64,000 bases of DNA, taken from the NCBI GenBank assembly GCA_947494445.1, contig CANLVD010000003.1:1-64000 (forward strand). Direction: 5' to 3'. Source of the DNA: an uncultured Paracoccaceae bacterium (GTDB lineage: Bacteria > Pseudomonadota > Alphaproteobacteria > Rhodobacterales > Rhodobacteraceae). The notes under the pieces were generated by a model, which had not been told where the DNA came from, made no database searches, and saw only the letters and a list, made by a program, of their open reading frames with translations. Positions within the stretch are counted from its first letter, which is position 1, and each line of letters starts with the position of its first letter. This document shows positions 8,310 to 17,363 of this stretch, piece by piece. A program made the translations under genes and the position numbers.

Positions 8310-9505
8310 CGGCACCTTGGCTTGATATCATCGGCATCGGCGAGGATGGTCTGGACGGGCTGTCGCCTGCGTCCATCACCGCATTGGAAAAGGCTGAGGT
8401 CATCATCGGCGGCGACCGTCATCACCGCCTGAGCACCGCCATCACGGCCAAACGTCTGAGCTGGCCCAGCCCGTTTGATGCAATGATCGACACGATCGAA
8501 AGCTTCCGTGACAAGAACCTCGCCATTCTCGTGACCGGTGATCCGCTCTGGTACTCGGTCGGGGCGCGGATCACACGCGCGATCCCGGCGCATGAGATCA
8601 GGTTTCATCCGCAAATCTCGGCCTTTCAATGGGCCGCCTGTCGTCTGGGGTGGAGCCTTGCGGATGTGGAAACCGCCACCGTCCATGGCCGCCCGGTCGA
8701 GCAGTGCGTGCCGCTTTTTGCACCGGGTCTGCGGATCCTGCTGCTGACCAAGGACCGCACGACACCGGCATCCGTGGCCGGGCTCCTGCGGGACCGTGGA
8801 TACGGTCCCAGCAAGCTGACGGCATTGGCAGCACTTGGCGGGCCGGATGAAAAAATCATCACCGGCACGGCTGATGATATGCCTCAAGATGTGCCTGACT
8901 TTCACCTGCTGGCCATCGAATGTCGGCTTGCACCGGGCCACATGGCCCTGCCGCTCGGCCCCGGTCTGCCTGATGATGCCTTTGTCCATGACGGCAAGAT
9001 GACCAAATCCGAGGTCCGCGCAGTGACCCTGTCGCGCCTTGCCCCGCGCCGGGGAGAGCATCTTTGGGACATCGGCACCGGCTGCGGCTCGGTCGCGGTG
9101 GAATGGCTGCGGCTTGCCCGCGACGGGGCAGCCACGGGCCTTGATACACGGCCCGGTCGGCTGGACATGGCGCGTCGGAACGCCCTGCAACTGGGAACCC
9201 CGCGTCTGAAACTGATCGAAGGCAAGGCGCCCGACGCACTGGCAGCGCTTGCCCCGCCCAATGCAGTCTTCATCGGTGGAGGGTTCAGCGAGGCCGTTGT
9301 CAGCCATGCGCTCAAAGCCATGCTTCCGCACGGTCGTCTGGTGGCCAATGCGGTGACGCTGGAAAGCGAGGCGCTGCTGATCCGGATGCATGCCAAACAC
9401 GGCGGCCATCTTGCCAAGATCAACATTGCACGCGCCGAACCCGTCGGCCCCTATCGCGGCTGGCGCAGTTTCATGCCTGTCACCCAATGGAGCCTGAACA
9501 CATGA
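8306..9505 (+). CDS. cobL: Precorrin-6Y C5,15-methyltransferase (decarboxylating), CbiE-CbiT fusion
   Basis: This 399-residue bifunctional enzyme methylates C5 and C15 and decarboxylates the C12 acetate, giving precorrin-8X. The N-terminal half is a tetrapyrrole methylase (CbiE, GIGEDGLDGLSP near 10-21). The C-terminal half (about 232-399) is CbiT with the SAM motif WDIGTGCGSVAVEW. ATG 8306 overlaps the cobH stop as ATGA, and AGGAG at 8294-8298 is the SD. Its own stop overlaps cobI. Confidence 0.95.
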   Translation: MTAPWLDIIGIGEDGLDGLSPASITALEKAEVIIGGDRHHRLSTAITAKRLSWPSPFDAMIDTIESFRDKNLAILVTGDPLWYSVGARITRAIPAHEIRFHPQISAFQWAACRLGWSLADVETATVHGRPVEQCVPLFAPGLRILLLTKDRTTPASVAGLLRDRGYGPSKLTALAALGGPDEKIITGTADDMPQDVPDFHLLAIECRLAPGHMALPLGPGLPDDAFVHDGKMTKSEVRAVTLSRLAPRRGEHLWDIGTGCGSVAVEWLRLARDGAATGLDTRPGRLDMARRNALQLGTPRLKLIEGKAPDALAALAPPNAVFIGGGFSEAVVSHALKAMLPHGRLVANAVTLESEALLIRMHAKHGGHLAKINIARAEPVGPYRGWRSFMPVTQWSLNT

Positions 9506-10206
9506 CTGGCACGCTTTACGGCATCGGCCTTGGCCCCGGCGATCCCGAGTTGATGACGCTCAAGGCCCATCGCTTGATCAGCGCAGCCGAGGTGGTCTCC
9601 TATCCCGCGCCCGACAGTGGCGAAAGCTTCGCACGCTCCATTGCGGCGGGTGCGATCCCTGCGGATGCGGTCGAAGTGCCGATCGTGATCCCGATGCGCA
9701 CCGCAAGATTTCCCGCCCAAGAGGTCTACGATGCAGCCGCCGAGGCGCTTGGCGCCCATTTGCAGGCGGGCCTTGATGTGGTGGTGCTGTGTGAGGGCGA
9801 TCCATTTTTCTATGGCTCGTTCATGTATCTGTTTGCCCGCCTCGCGGACCGGTTCGAGGTCGAGATCGTGCCCGGTGTCACCTCGCTCACGGCCTGTGCG
9901 GCTGCGACCCGGAACCCGCTTTGCGCGCGCAACGAGACGCTGACGGTGCTGCCCGGACCGCAATCGGATGACAAGCTGCGTGCAGCCATGGCCGGAGAGG
10001 GCGCGGTTGCGATCCTAAAGGTCGGACGGCATCTGGCGCGGCTGAAAGCGCTGATCGCGAGCGAGGGCCTGATGGAGCGTGCGCGCTATGTTTCGCACGC
10101 GTCACTGGGCAAGCAGCATGTCTGCGCGCTCGCCGATGCTCCCGCAAAAGCTCCCTATTTCTCAATGATCCTGATCGGAGGGCAAGACCCCTATGGAACC
10201 CTCTGA
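9502..10206 (+). CDS. cobI: Precorrin-2 / cobalt-precorrin-2 C20-methyltransferase
   Basis: This 234-residue SAM-dependent tetrapyrrole methylase has the N-terminal glycine loop GIGLGPGDPELMTLKA and the second-domain motif CEGDPFFYGSF. It adds the C20 methyl group to precorrin-2 or its cobalt form. Length matches CobI/CbiL. It begins at the ATGA overlap with cobL, and its last 14 bases overlap the next gene. Confidence 0.94.
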   Translation: MTGTLYGIGLGPGDPELMTLKAHRLISAAEVVSYPAPDSGESFARSIAAGAIPADAVEVPIVIPMRTARFPAQEVYDAAAEALGAHLQAGLDVVVLCEGDPFFYGSFMYLFARLADRFEVEIVPGVTSLTACAAATRNPLCARNETLTVLPGPQSDDKLRAAMAGEGAVAILKVGRHLARLKALIASEGLMERARYVSHASLGKQHVCALADAPAKAPYFSMILIGGQDPYGTL

Positions 10207-11992
10207 CATCCGTGTCTTCTACCTCACCGCCTCGGCCCAGCCAGTGGCAGAACGCATTGCGGCCCATCTGGGTGCAAAGCTCGATGCGCCATCCGACATG
10301 GACGGCGTCGGGGCCTACCTGCGTGCGCAATTTGCCGCCGGTCACGGGCTGATCGGGGTCTGTGCGGCGGGCATTCTGATCCGCAGTCTGGCACCGATGA
10401 TCGGCAGCAAATGGCAGGACCCGCCGGTGCTGGCCGTGGCCGAAGATGCCTCAAGCGTGGTGCCGCTTCTGGGCGGCCATCACGGGGCCAACGGGCTGGC
10501 CCGTGACATCGCTGCGCTGCTTGACGCCCATCCCGCGCTTACCACCGCGGGTGATCTGCGTCTGGGCGTGGCACTTGATGCCCCGCCCAAGGGCTGGCGT
10601 CTGGACAATCCACTGGATGCAAAGGCCGCGACCGCGTCGCTGCTGGCCGGAACTGAGGCCAGCCTGTCGGGCTTTGCCCCATGGCTTGAGCCGGTCGCTG
10701 CCTCGGACGCGGATGCCAAAGACATGTCTCCTGTTGTTCTGAGCGTCGCGGGGTGCGCACCGCTGGTCTACCGCCGCCCGCATCTGACCCTTGGTGTTGG
10801 CTGCGCACGGCATTGCCCGCCCGATGAACTGGTTGCACTGGTTGGCACATCGCTGAGTGATGCCGGTCTGAATGCGGGCGATCTGACCGGCATCTGGTCA
10901 GTCGCGCTCAAATCCGATGAAGCTGCCGTGCACCATCTGGGCGACGTGCTGGGCCTGCCCGTGCGCTTCTATCCCGTCGATGTGCTTGAGGCCCAGACCC
11001 CGCGTCTGGCCAACCCCTCCGATGTGGTTTTCGCGGAAGTCGGCTGCCATGGCGTGTCCGAGGCAGCAGCACTTGCCGCTGGCGGGGACGGGGCCACGCT
11101 GGTCATGGAAAAACACAAATCCGCCAACGCGACCTGCGCGGTTGCGTCCGACAAGGGGCAGGGGATACAGGCCACTCCAAGGGGCAGGCTGTCGGTCATC
11201 GGCATCGGACCGGGGGCTGCGGACTGGCGCACGCCCGAGGCTTCACGTCTGGTGGCTGAAGCCTCCGTTCTGGTGGGCTACGGGCTTTATATTGATCTTC
11301 TGGGTGCTCTTGCGGCTGACAAACCGCGCCACGATTTTCCACTGGGCGGCGAAGAGGCGCGCTGTCGTCATGCGCTGGAACTGGCGGGTGAGGGGCGCAA
11401 TGTTGCGCTCATCTGCTCGGGCGATGCCGGGATCTATGCCATGGGCGCGCTGGTGATGGAGTTGATGGCGCGCGCGGCCGATGCGGGCGGTGTCAGTGAT
11501 ACCGCCAAGCGGGTCGAGGTGATCAACGCACCGGGCGTGTCGGCCCTGCAGGCGGCATCGGCGCGGGCGGGCGCGATTCTGGGCCATGATTTCTGCACGA
11601 TTTCGCTTTCTGATCTGCTGACCCCGCGCGAGACGATCATCCAGCGCCTGCATGCCGCAGCTGAGGGGGATTTCGTGATCGCCTTCTACAATCCGGTCTC
11701 CAAACGCCGCCGCACGCTTCTGGCCGAGGCCCGCGACATCCTGCTCTCGCACCGCCCGACTGAGACGCCGGTGCTGCTTGCCTCAAACCTTGGTCGGCCT
11801 GAAGAGAAACTGCGCCTGCGCACGCTTGCAACACTTGAGGTCGATGAGGTCGACATGCTGACCGTCGTTCTGGTCGGGTCCAGCCAGTCAAAGGTGTTCA
11901 GAACCGGCGACAGCCGCACGGGCGCGGATGGCTGGCAAATCTACACCCCCCGCGGCTATGCCAAGAAAATCGATGCAAAGGAGCCATCATGA
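10193..11992 (+). CDS. cobJ: CbiG-CobJ fusion: cobalt-precorrin-5A hydrolase plus C17-methyltransferase
   Basis: This 599-residue protein fuses two enzymes. Residues 1-330 are CbiG: an N-terminal domain with AAGILIRSLAP and LLGGHHGANGLA, and a C-terminal domain with GVGCARHCP. CbiG opens the delta-lactone of cobalt-precorrin-5A and releases acetaldehyde. Residues about 333-590 are the C17-methyltransferase CobJ/CbiH, with GIGPGAADW and CSGDAGIYAMG. Fusing the ring-contracting methylase to the lactonase could channel an unstable intermediate. The gene overlaps cobI by 14 bases and cobM by four. CbiG normally marks the cobalt-early route. Confidence 0.92.
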   Translation: MEPSDIRVFYLTASAQPVAERIAAHLGAKLDAPSDMDGVGAYLRAQFAAGHGLIGVCAAGILIRSLAPMIGSKWQDPPVLAVAEDASSVVPLLGGHHGANGLARDIAALLDAHPALTTAGDLRLGVALDAPPKGWRLDNPLDAKAATASLLAGTEASLSGFAPWLEPVAASDADAKDMSPVVLSVAGCAPLVYRRPHLTLGVGCARHCPPDELVALVGTSLSDAGLNAGDLTGIWSVALKSDEAAVHHLGDVLGLPVRFYPVDVLEAQTPRLANPSDVVFAEVGCHGVSEAAALAAGGDGATLVMEKHKSANATCAVASDKGQGIQATPRGRLSVIGIGPGAADWRTPEASRLVAEASVLVGYGLYIDLLGALAADKPRHDFPLGGEEARCRHALELAGEGRNVALICSGDAGIYAMGALVMELMARAADAGGVSDTAKRVEVINAPGVSALQAASARAGAILGHDFCTISLSDLLTPRETIIQRLHAAAEGDFVIAFYNPVSKRRRTLLAEARDILLSHRPTETPVLLASNLGRPEEKLRLRTLATLEVDEVDMLTVVLVGSSQSKVFRTGDSRTGADGWQIYTPRGYAKKIDAKEPS

Positions 11993-12759
11993 CCGTCTAT
12001 TTCATCGGCGCAGGCCCCGGCGATCCCGACCTGATCACGATCAAGGGCCGCCGTCTGATCGAGACCTGCAAAGTCTGTCTCTATGCAGGTTCTCTGGTGC
12101 CCGAAGCGGTGGTTGCCTGTGCGCCTGAGGATGCGCTGGTCAAGGACACGGCCCCCATGACGCTGGATGAGATCATAGTGGACATCGAGGCCGCCCATGC
12201 AGCGGGTCATGATGTTGCGCGGGTGCATTCTGGTGATCCGTCGCTTTACGGTGCAATCGCCGAACAGATCCGTCGCCTCAAGGCACTTGGCATAGACTAT
12301 CAGATCATCCCCGGTGTTTCGGCCTATGCGGCAGCGGCTGCGGCTTTGGGGCGGGAGTTGACGGTGCCTGAGGTCTCGCAGACCGTGATCCTGACGCGCA
12401 CGGCAATGAAAAGCTCGGCCATGCCAGAAGGCGAGGATCTGGACACGCTCGGCCGCTCCAAGGCGACGCTGGCGATCCATCTCTCGGTGCGCAATCTGCT
12501 GGAAGTGGAGCGTCAACTGACGCCGCATTATGGTGCTGATTGTCCGGTGATCGTGGCCTATCGTGTCGGCTGGCCAGATGAGGCATTCATCGAGGGCACG
12601 CTGTCGGACATTCGCGAAAAGGTGCGCAGCGCCAAGATCACCCGGACAGCGCTGATCTTCGTGGGCCACGCGCTGGCCGATCAGGATTTCCGAGACTCCG
12701 CGCTTTATGACGGGGCGCATCCGCACATCCTGCGGCCCAAGCGGGCCAAAGCGGGTTAG
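11989..12759 (+). CDS. cobM: Precorrin-4 / cobalt-precorrin-4 C11-methyltransferase
   Basis: This 256-residue tetrapyrrole methylase has GAGPGDPDLITIKG at the N-terminus and VHSGDPSLYGAIAEQ in the second motif. It methylates C11 after ring contraction. It starts at the ATGA overlap with cbiG-cobJ and is the last gene of this forward run. A hairpin repeat begins at its stop codon. Confidence 0.95.
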   Translation: MTVYFIGAGPGDPDLITIKGRRLIETCKVCLYAGSLVPEAVVACAPEDALVKDTAPMTLDEIIVDIEAAHAAGHDVARVHSGDPSLYGAIAEQIRRLKALGIDYQIIPGVSAYAAAAAALGRELTVPEVSQTVILTRTAMKSSAMPEGEDLDTLGRSKATLAIHLSVRNLLEVERQLTPHYGADCPVIVAYRVGWPDEAFIEGTLSDIREKVRSAKITRTALIFVGHALADQDFRDSALYDGAHPHILRPKRAKAG

Positions 12760-12794
12760 GGGGCGCTGCCCCCGGCGCGTATCGCGCCTCCCCC
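12759..12794. repeat. Nested GC-rich hairpin repeat, REP-like
   Basis: GGGGGC (12759-12764) can pair with GCCCCC (12768-12773), and GGCGCG (12774-12779) with CGCGCC (12783-12788). CCCCC at 12790-12794 offers a second partner for the first G-run. The text then reads GGGATACTTGTACCAAGAAG. Similar elements recur between genes in Rhodobacterales as I remember them. There is no T-run. Confidence 0.55.
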
Positions 12795-12819
12795 GGGATA
12801 CTTGTACCAAGAAGTGTGA

Positions 12820-12914
12820 ACAGGCTCCCCGGAAACTGTCCAGTGGACAGTTTCGCCTGTGAACGGGCGGAGCCCCAAAAACAGGCTCCCCGGAAACTGT
12901 CCGGTGGACAGTTT
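12820..12914. repeat. Direct repeat of a 34-bp unit, each holding a palindrome
   Basis: Two 34-bp copies (12820-12853 and 12881-12914) differ at one base (12842 A, 12903 G). Each contains AAACTGTCC, three bases, then GGACAGTTT, a near-perfect 21-bp dyad. The period is 61 bases. It fills the gap between the convergent genes cobM and cobB. Confidence 0.7.
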
Positions 12915-12953
12915 TGCTTGACGAACGGGAGAATAGCTTTGGAAAGCCGGCTG

Positions 12954-14237
12954 TTATCCAGCGCTGATCACATGGGCAAAAGAACCGCAGACGCGCGCCT
13001 GCGTGATCCCCATCGACCCCAGATCAACACCGGCTGCGTCTTGGGCTGCAAAGAGCGGATTACCGTCCCGGCTCAGGGTTGATGCGTAGTGAAACTCATG
13101 GGCCATCAGCGCCGAGCCCCATGGCAACGGGCCATTATGGGTGAGGCGACGATACCCCAGATGCAGCTTTCGCTTCGCAAAACTCGTGCGCACGGGCAAA
13201 AGGCCCGCCATCGGGTGCGTGATGCCACCTGCATCCGTGAGCGCGTCCCCCAGAACCATGTAGCCCCCGCATTCCCCATAGATCAGCGCGTCATCCGCAC
13301 TGGCGCGCAGACCATTCAGAAAGGTCGCATTGCCCGCGAGTTTTCCAGCATGGAGTTCCGGATACCCACCGGGCAGAAACACCGCATCGGCCTTTGGATC
13401 AGGCGCTTCATCGGCCAGAGGTGAGAAGGGCAGAACCTCGGCCCCTTGAGCCTGCCAGCCTTCCAGCAGATGCGGATAGGCAAAACTGAAGGCCAGATCG
13501 CGGGCAATCGCGATGCGTTGGCCCAAAGGGGGCAGGCAGGGGGAGGGTGGCGCAGGTGCCAGCGGTTGGGAGGCGGCCATGAGCGCGTCCAGATCAAGAC
13601 GGGCCTCAATCAGATCGGCTGCTGCATCCAGAAACGCCTGCAAGCCGGGCAGTTCAGCAGCTTGTACCAGCCCCAGATGTCGCTCCGCCAGTTCCAGAGC
13701 AGCGCTTCGTGGCAGACTGCCGAAAACCTGCGCGCCTGCGGCCTCAAGCGCAGATCGCGCCATTTGTCCGTGCCGGTCCGAGCCTGCACGGTTCAGGATC
13801 ACGCCCGCGACTGTTAATTCGGGCCGCAACCGGCAGAGCCCGGCATAGCTGAGCGCGGCCGATTGCGCCGATTTCGCGATGTCGAGAATGAGGATCACCG
13901 GCAGGCCCAGTATCTCCGCCAGATCCGCCGTAGAGCCCTTGCCATCGGGCACAGCCCCGTCGAGCACGCCCATCGCCCCCTCGACCAGCAGCAGATCACC
14001 GGGCCGGTTGGCTGCGGTGCCGCGCAATGCCTTAGGGCCCATGGCCCAGGCGTCAAGATTGACCGATGCGGCCCCGCAGGCCTGAGCGTGAAAGGCCGGA
14101 TCGATGTAGTCAGGACCGCTTTTGGCAGCAGTAACCTGCACACCGCGCCGCTTCAGGGCCCGCAGGATCGCCAATGTGGTTACGGTTTTGCCAGCGCCGG
14201 AACTGGCCGCACTCAGCACCAGTGCGCGCTTGGTCAT
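12954..14237 (-). CDS. cobB: Cobyrinate a,c-diamide synthase
   Basis: This 427-residue enzyme amidates the a and c side chains of hydrogenobyrinate or cobyrinate using glutamine and ATP. The P-loop is AASSGAGKT (10-18). The C-terminal glutamine amidotransferase domain has its nucleophile C323 in GECGGYM. Length fits the family. ATG at 14237 overlaps the cobA stop, so cobA-cobB is one reverse operon. Longer in-frame extensions upstream run inside cobA and are rejected. The gene ends at the palindromic repeats shared with cobM. Confidence 0.93.
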   Translation of the reverse strand: MTKRALVLSAASSGAGKTVTTLAILRALKRRGVQVTAAKSGPDYIDPAFHAQACGAASVNLDAWAMGPKALRGTAANRPGDLLLVEGAMGVLDGAVPDGKGSTADLAEILGLPVILILDIAKSAQSAALSYAGLCRLRPELTVAGVILNRAGSDRHGQMARSALEAAGAQVFGSLPRSAALELAERHLGLVQAAELPGLQAFLDAAADLIEARLDLDALMAASQPLAPAPPSPCLPPLGQRIAIARDLAFSFAYPHLLEGWQAQGAEVLPFSPLADEAPDPKADAVFLPGGYPELHAGKLAGNATFLNGLRASADDALIYGECGGYMVLGDALTDAGGITHPMAGLLPVRTSFAKRKLHLGYRRLTHNGPLPWGSALMAHEFHYASTLSRDGNPLFAAQDAAGVDLGSMGITQARVCGSFAHVISAG

Positions 14238-15097
14238 CAGGCTGAGCGGATGTCGGGTTCGGCCATGCCCAGCGGGTCGAGCGACCGTGGCGGCTCTCCG
14301 TTCATCTGGGCGACCCAGTCGAGCGTCTGGCGCAACAGCGCCACACGGCCGACGCAGATGATCGACGGTGGCTCCATCCCGGCCTTGGCGCAATCGGCCT
14401 CTGCCCGCCCAAGCGTGGTCTCAAGCACCTGCATGTCTGGAAGCGTTGCCCGGCAGACCACTGCCACAGGCTCGGCCGCATCGCGGCCTGCGTTCATCAA
14501 CTGGCTGGAAATCTCGCCCAGATGCTTCATCGCCATATACATGATGATGACCTGCGAGCCCTTGGCAATCGACGGCCAGTCGATGGCAGAGGGCGCAAGC
14601 CCGGTCTGGTCATGGCCGGTCAGCAGCGTCACCGATTGGTTCACGTCACGGTGCGTGGCCGGGATGCCCGCGTAAGCCAACCCGCCGATGCCCGCCGTGA
14701 TGCCCGGCGTCACCCGGATCGGGATGCCCGCCTGCACAAGTGTCTGCGCCTCTTCCCCGCCGCGCCCGAAAACGAAGGGATCGCCCCCTTTCAGCCGCAG
14801 CACGCGCTTGCCGGCTTGCGCCAGTTCGATCAGCCTCAGCGAGATATCACGCTGTTTCGGGGACGGCTTGCCACCGCGCTTGCCAGCATATTCCACCAGC
14901 GCATCCGTGCGGCACCAGCCCAGCAGGGACTGGTCCACAAGCGCGTCATAAATCACCACATCTGCCTGCCTCAGCGCATTCAGCCCGTGCAGGGTCATCA
15001 GCCCCGGATCGCCGGGACCGGCCCCCAGCAGCCACACGAGGCCTGCGGGAAACTCCGGCCATGGGCCGGTGGGCAGAGGAGGCAAATCAATCGTCAT
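14237..15097 (-). CDS. cobA: Uroporphyrinogen-III C-methyltransferase (SUMT)
   Basis: This 286-residue enzyme makes precorrin-2 by methylating C2 and C7 of uroporphyrinogen III, the branch point to B12 and siroheme. Motifs are LLGAGPGDPGLMTLHGL, LKGGDPFVFGRGGEE and TPGITAG. There is no CysG dehydrogenase/ferrochelatase part, so sirohydrochlorin for CbiX must come from another enzyme. It heads the cobA-cobB operon and diverges from cbiD across about 100 bases. Confidence 0.94.
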   Translation of the reverse strand: MTIDLPPLPTGPWPEFPAGLVWLLGAGPGDPGLMTLHGLNALRQADVVIYDALVDQSLLGWCRTDALVEYAGKRGGKPSPKQRDISLRLIELAQAGKRVLRLKGGDPFVFGRGGEEAQTLVQAGIPIRVTPGITAGIGGLAYAGIPATHRDVNQSVTLLTGHDQTGLAPSAIDWPSIAKGSQVIIMYMAMKHLGEISSQLMNAGRDAAEPVAVVCRATLPDMQVLETTLGRAEADCAKAGMEPPSIICVGRVALLRQTLDWVAQMNGEPPRSLDPLGMAEPDIRSA

Positions 15098-15195
15098 TCC
15101 CTACATCTACCCCCAAGAATTCCGCTTGGCGAGAGTTGATGCGACATCTCAGGCGCGCTAGCGTCATCCAACTGCAAACAATCACGAAAGCCCTG

Positions 15196-16263
15196 ATGCG
15201 CAAGCCCATTTCCGACCTTCGCACCGGGTTTACAACCGGGGCCTGTGCGACCGCGGCGTCAAAGGCTGCGACCTCGGCTTTGCTGGGGCAGGGCTTTCTC
15301 AATCCGGTGCAGATAACCTTGCCGCGCGGCGAAACGCCTGCCTTTGAACTGGTCGAGGCGCGGATGGACGAGGACGTCGCCACAGCGTCCGTGCGCAAGG
15401 ATGCAGGCGATGATCCGGACGTCACCCATGGGGCGCTGATCATCGCTCATGTGCGGTTCGGGACACCGGGGCAGGGTATCGTTTTTCGTGCGGGTCCGGG
15501 CGTGGGGCAGGTCACCATGCCCGGCCTGCCGATCCCGGTAGGAGAACCTGCGATCAACCCGGTGCCGCGCCAGATGATGACCGAACATCTGACGGCCCTA
15601 TGTGCAGCGCATGCCCGTCCCGCCGATCTGACCGTGACCATCGAAATTCCCGGCGGAGAGGCACTGGCGGCCAAGACATGGAACCCGCGTCTGGGGATAG
15701 AGGGGGGGCTGTCGATCCTTGGCACCACCGGCATCGTGCGCCCGTTCTCCTGTGCGGCCTGGATCGCTTCGATCCACCGGGGCATTGATGTGGCGCGTGC
15801 GGCGGGCCTTTCCCATGTGATCGGCAGCACCGGGGCGACGTCCGAGCGGGTGGCGCAGACGCGTTTCGGTCTGCCAGATCATGCGATGCTCGACATGGGG
15901 GACTTTGTGGGCGGCATGCTGAAATACCTGCGGCGCAACCCGGTAGAACGGGTCACGATTGCCGGTGGCTTCGGCAAGCTCACGAAACTGGCGCAAGGGG
16001 CGCTGGACCTGCATTCCGCGCGCTCGCAGGTGGATCTCGGACACTTGGCGGATCTGGCCGGGCTGGCAGAGATCGCATCTGCGAATACCGCCATGCAAGC
16101 GCTTGAAATCGCGGGAAAAGATCTTGCCTCGAAGATTGCCCAACAGGCCCGTAAACAAGCCCTTGAGGTGGTAAGGAACACCACCACGCTCGACGTGCTC
16201 ATCATCAGCAGGGACGGCACGCCGATTGCCTTTGCCGATGCAAGCGGTGCGCGTGTCCTATGA
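15196..16263 (+). CDS. cbiD: Cobalt-precorrin-5B C1-methyltransferase
   Basis: This 355-residue protein starts RTGFTTGACATAASKAA within the first 25 residues, the signature of CbiD, and carries GTTGIVRPFSCAAW further on. It methylates C1 in the cobalt-early route, replacing CobF of the aerobic route. I use ATG 15196 because it fits the family N-terminus; the SD is weak, so an upstream in-frame ATG near 15139 is a less likely alternative. The stop overlaps cobK as ATGA. The promoter must lie in the 98-base gap to cobA. Confidence 0.92.
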   Translation: MRKPISDLRTGFTTGACATAASKAATSALLGQGFLNPVQITLPRGETPAFELVEARMDEDVATASVRKDAGDDPDVTHGALIIAHVRFGTPGQGIVFRAGPGVGQVTMPGLPIPVGEPAINPVPRQMMTEHLTALCAAHARPADLTVTIEIPGGEALAAKTWNPRLGIEGGLSILGTTGIVRPFSCAAWIASIHRGIDVARAAGLSHVIGSTGATSERVAQTRFGLPDHAMLDMGDFVGGMLKYLRRNPVERVTIAGGFGKLTKLAQGALDLHSARSQVDLGHLADLAGLAEIASANTAMQALEIAGKDLASKIAQQARKQALEVVRNTTTLDVLIISRDGTPIAFADASGARVL

Positions 16264-17009
16264 GCATGCAGGTCCTTCTTCTGGGCGGTACGCAGGAGGC
16301 GCGGGATCTGTCCTATATGCTGGCCGAAGCCGCCATTCCAGCCACAGCCTCGCTCGCGGGCGTCACCCGTAAACCCAAACCATATGGCCTTCCCACACGC
16401 ATTGGCGGCTTTGGCGGGCCGGAGGGGTTTCGGCACTTCCTGACCGATCAGAACATCACCCTGATCGTCGACGCACTCCACCCCTTTGCCAGCCAGATGC
16501 GGGCAACCGCGATCAGCGCATCAGCCGCCCTGTCGATCCCGATCATTCATATTGAGCGCAAGGCGTGGCATGCCGAGGACCCGGACAGGTGGACCCATTT
16601 CCCTGATACGCCCATGGCTTTTTCAGCGCTTCCCGCTGATGCGCATGCGTTCCTTGCCACAGGGTCGGGCTCTGCGGCGCATGTTCGTCATATCCGCGCC
16701 CGCAAGACCCATCTGCGCCTGATGGAGCCGCCCGCCAGCGCATTGCCCGACACCACCCATCTGATCACCGCGCGTCCGCCGTTTACTCAAGCCTCCGAAC
16801 ATCAGCTGTTCCGCGATCTGGCCATCAGCCATCTGGTCACCAAGAACGCAGGCGGCGCGGCGGGGCTGCCGAAGCTCATGGCTGCACGTGCGCTTGGCCT
16901 TCAGGTTTTCATGGTCGACCGACCGCGCTGGTCCAGCCATGGCCCGCGCCTTGACGTTCCTGACCGGGCGCTTGATGAAATCCGGGCGCAGGTCGCTGCA
17001 TCGTCGTGA
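16260..17009 (+). CDS. cobK: Precorrin-6A / cobalt-precorrin-6A reductase
   Basis: This 249-residue protein has LLLGGTQEARDLS near the N-terminus, the nucleotide-binding start of CobK/CbiJ, and TKNAGGAAGLPKL near the C-terminus. It reduces the macrocycle between C18 and C19 with NADPH. It is coupled to cbiD by a four-base overlap. After it comes the hupE promoter and riboswitch. Confidence 0.92.
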   Translation: MSMQVLLLGGTQEARDLSYMLAEAAIPATASLAGVTRKPKPYGLPTRIGGFGGPEGFRHFLTDQNITLIVDALHPFASQMRATAISASAALSIPIIHIERKAWHAEDPDRWTHFPDTPMAFSALPADAHAFLATGSGSAAHVRHIRARKTHLRLMEPPASALPDTTHLITARPPFTQASEHQLFRDLAISHLVTKNAGGAAGLPKLMAARALGLQVFMVDRPRWSSHGPRLDVPDRALDEIRAQVAASS

Positions 17010-17024
17010 TCTGTCGTTCCGCGC

Positions 17025-17053
17025 TTGACGGCCCGGTCACATTTGCCTCATAT
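17025..17053 (+). promoter_or_regulatory. Candidate promoter of the riboswitch-hupE transcript
   Basis: TTGACG at 17025-17030 is followed after 17 bases by TCATAT at 17048-17053. The predicted start near 17060 lies just before the aptamer. The -10 match is modest. Confidence 0.5.
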
Positions 17054-17083
17054 CTTCTGCATCAAGGTGTCGATCGTCCCGTT

Positions 17084-17266
17084 AGGCCAAGCCTGGGGCG
17101 GGTGACTGAAAAGGGAATACGCGCAGGCCGACCCAATCCGGGGACCTGTCGCCGTAGCCGCCCCCGCGACTGTCAGCGGAGAGCGGGTGTTCATCAAGCC
17201 ACTGGACCGCGTGTCGGTTCGGGAAGGCGAGCACCAGCTGTGACCCGTGAGCCAGGAGACCTGCCT
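17084..17266 (+). promoter_or_regulatory. Cobalamin (B12) riboswitch aptamer
   Basis: All main conserved blocks are present in order: AAAAGGGAA (17109-17117), GCCGCCCCCGCGACTGT (17157-17173), AAGCCACTGG, GGGAAGGCGA, and the B12 box GAGCCAGGAGACCTGCC (17250-17266). The P1 closing helix is probably AGGC (17084-17087) with GCCT (17263-17266). It should bind adenosyl- or methylcobalamin and repress hupE, the usual pairing for cobalt transporters. Confidence 0.93.
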
Positions 17267-17363
17267 TGTGAGGCGTCGGGCAACCCGGCGCAGACGTGAA
17301 ACGGGCGGGGTGCTCCGGTTCGCGACAGGCCGGACAACCCGGTTTGTGGCAGCCTGACGACAC

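Noticed and set aside
12820-12914. CRISPR array
   Set aside because: Only two 34-bp copies with a 27-base gap and no cas genes; the palindromic arms fit a dispersed repeat better.
12954-14393. Longer CobB starting inside cobA
   Set aside because: The extra 52 residues have no family similarity and would overlap cobA by about 157 bases; the ATGA overlap at 14237 is cleaner.
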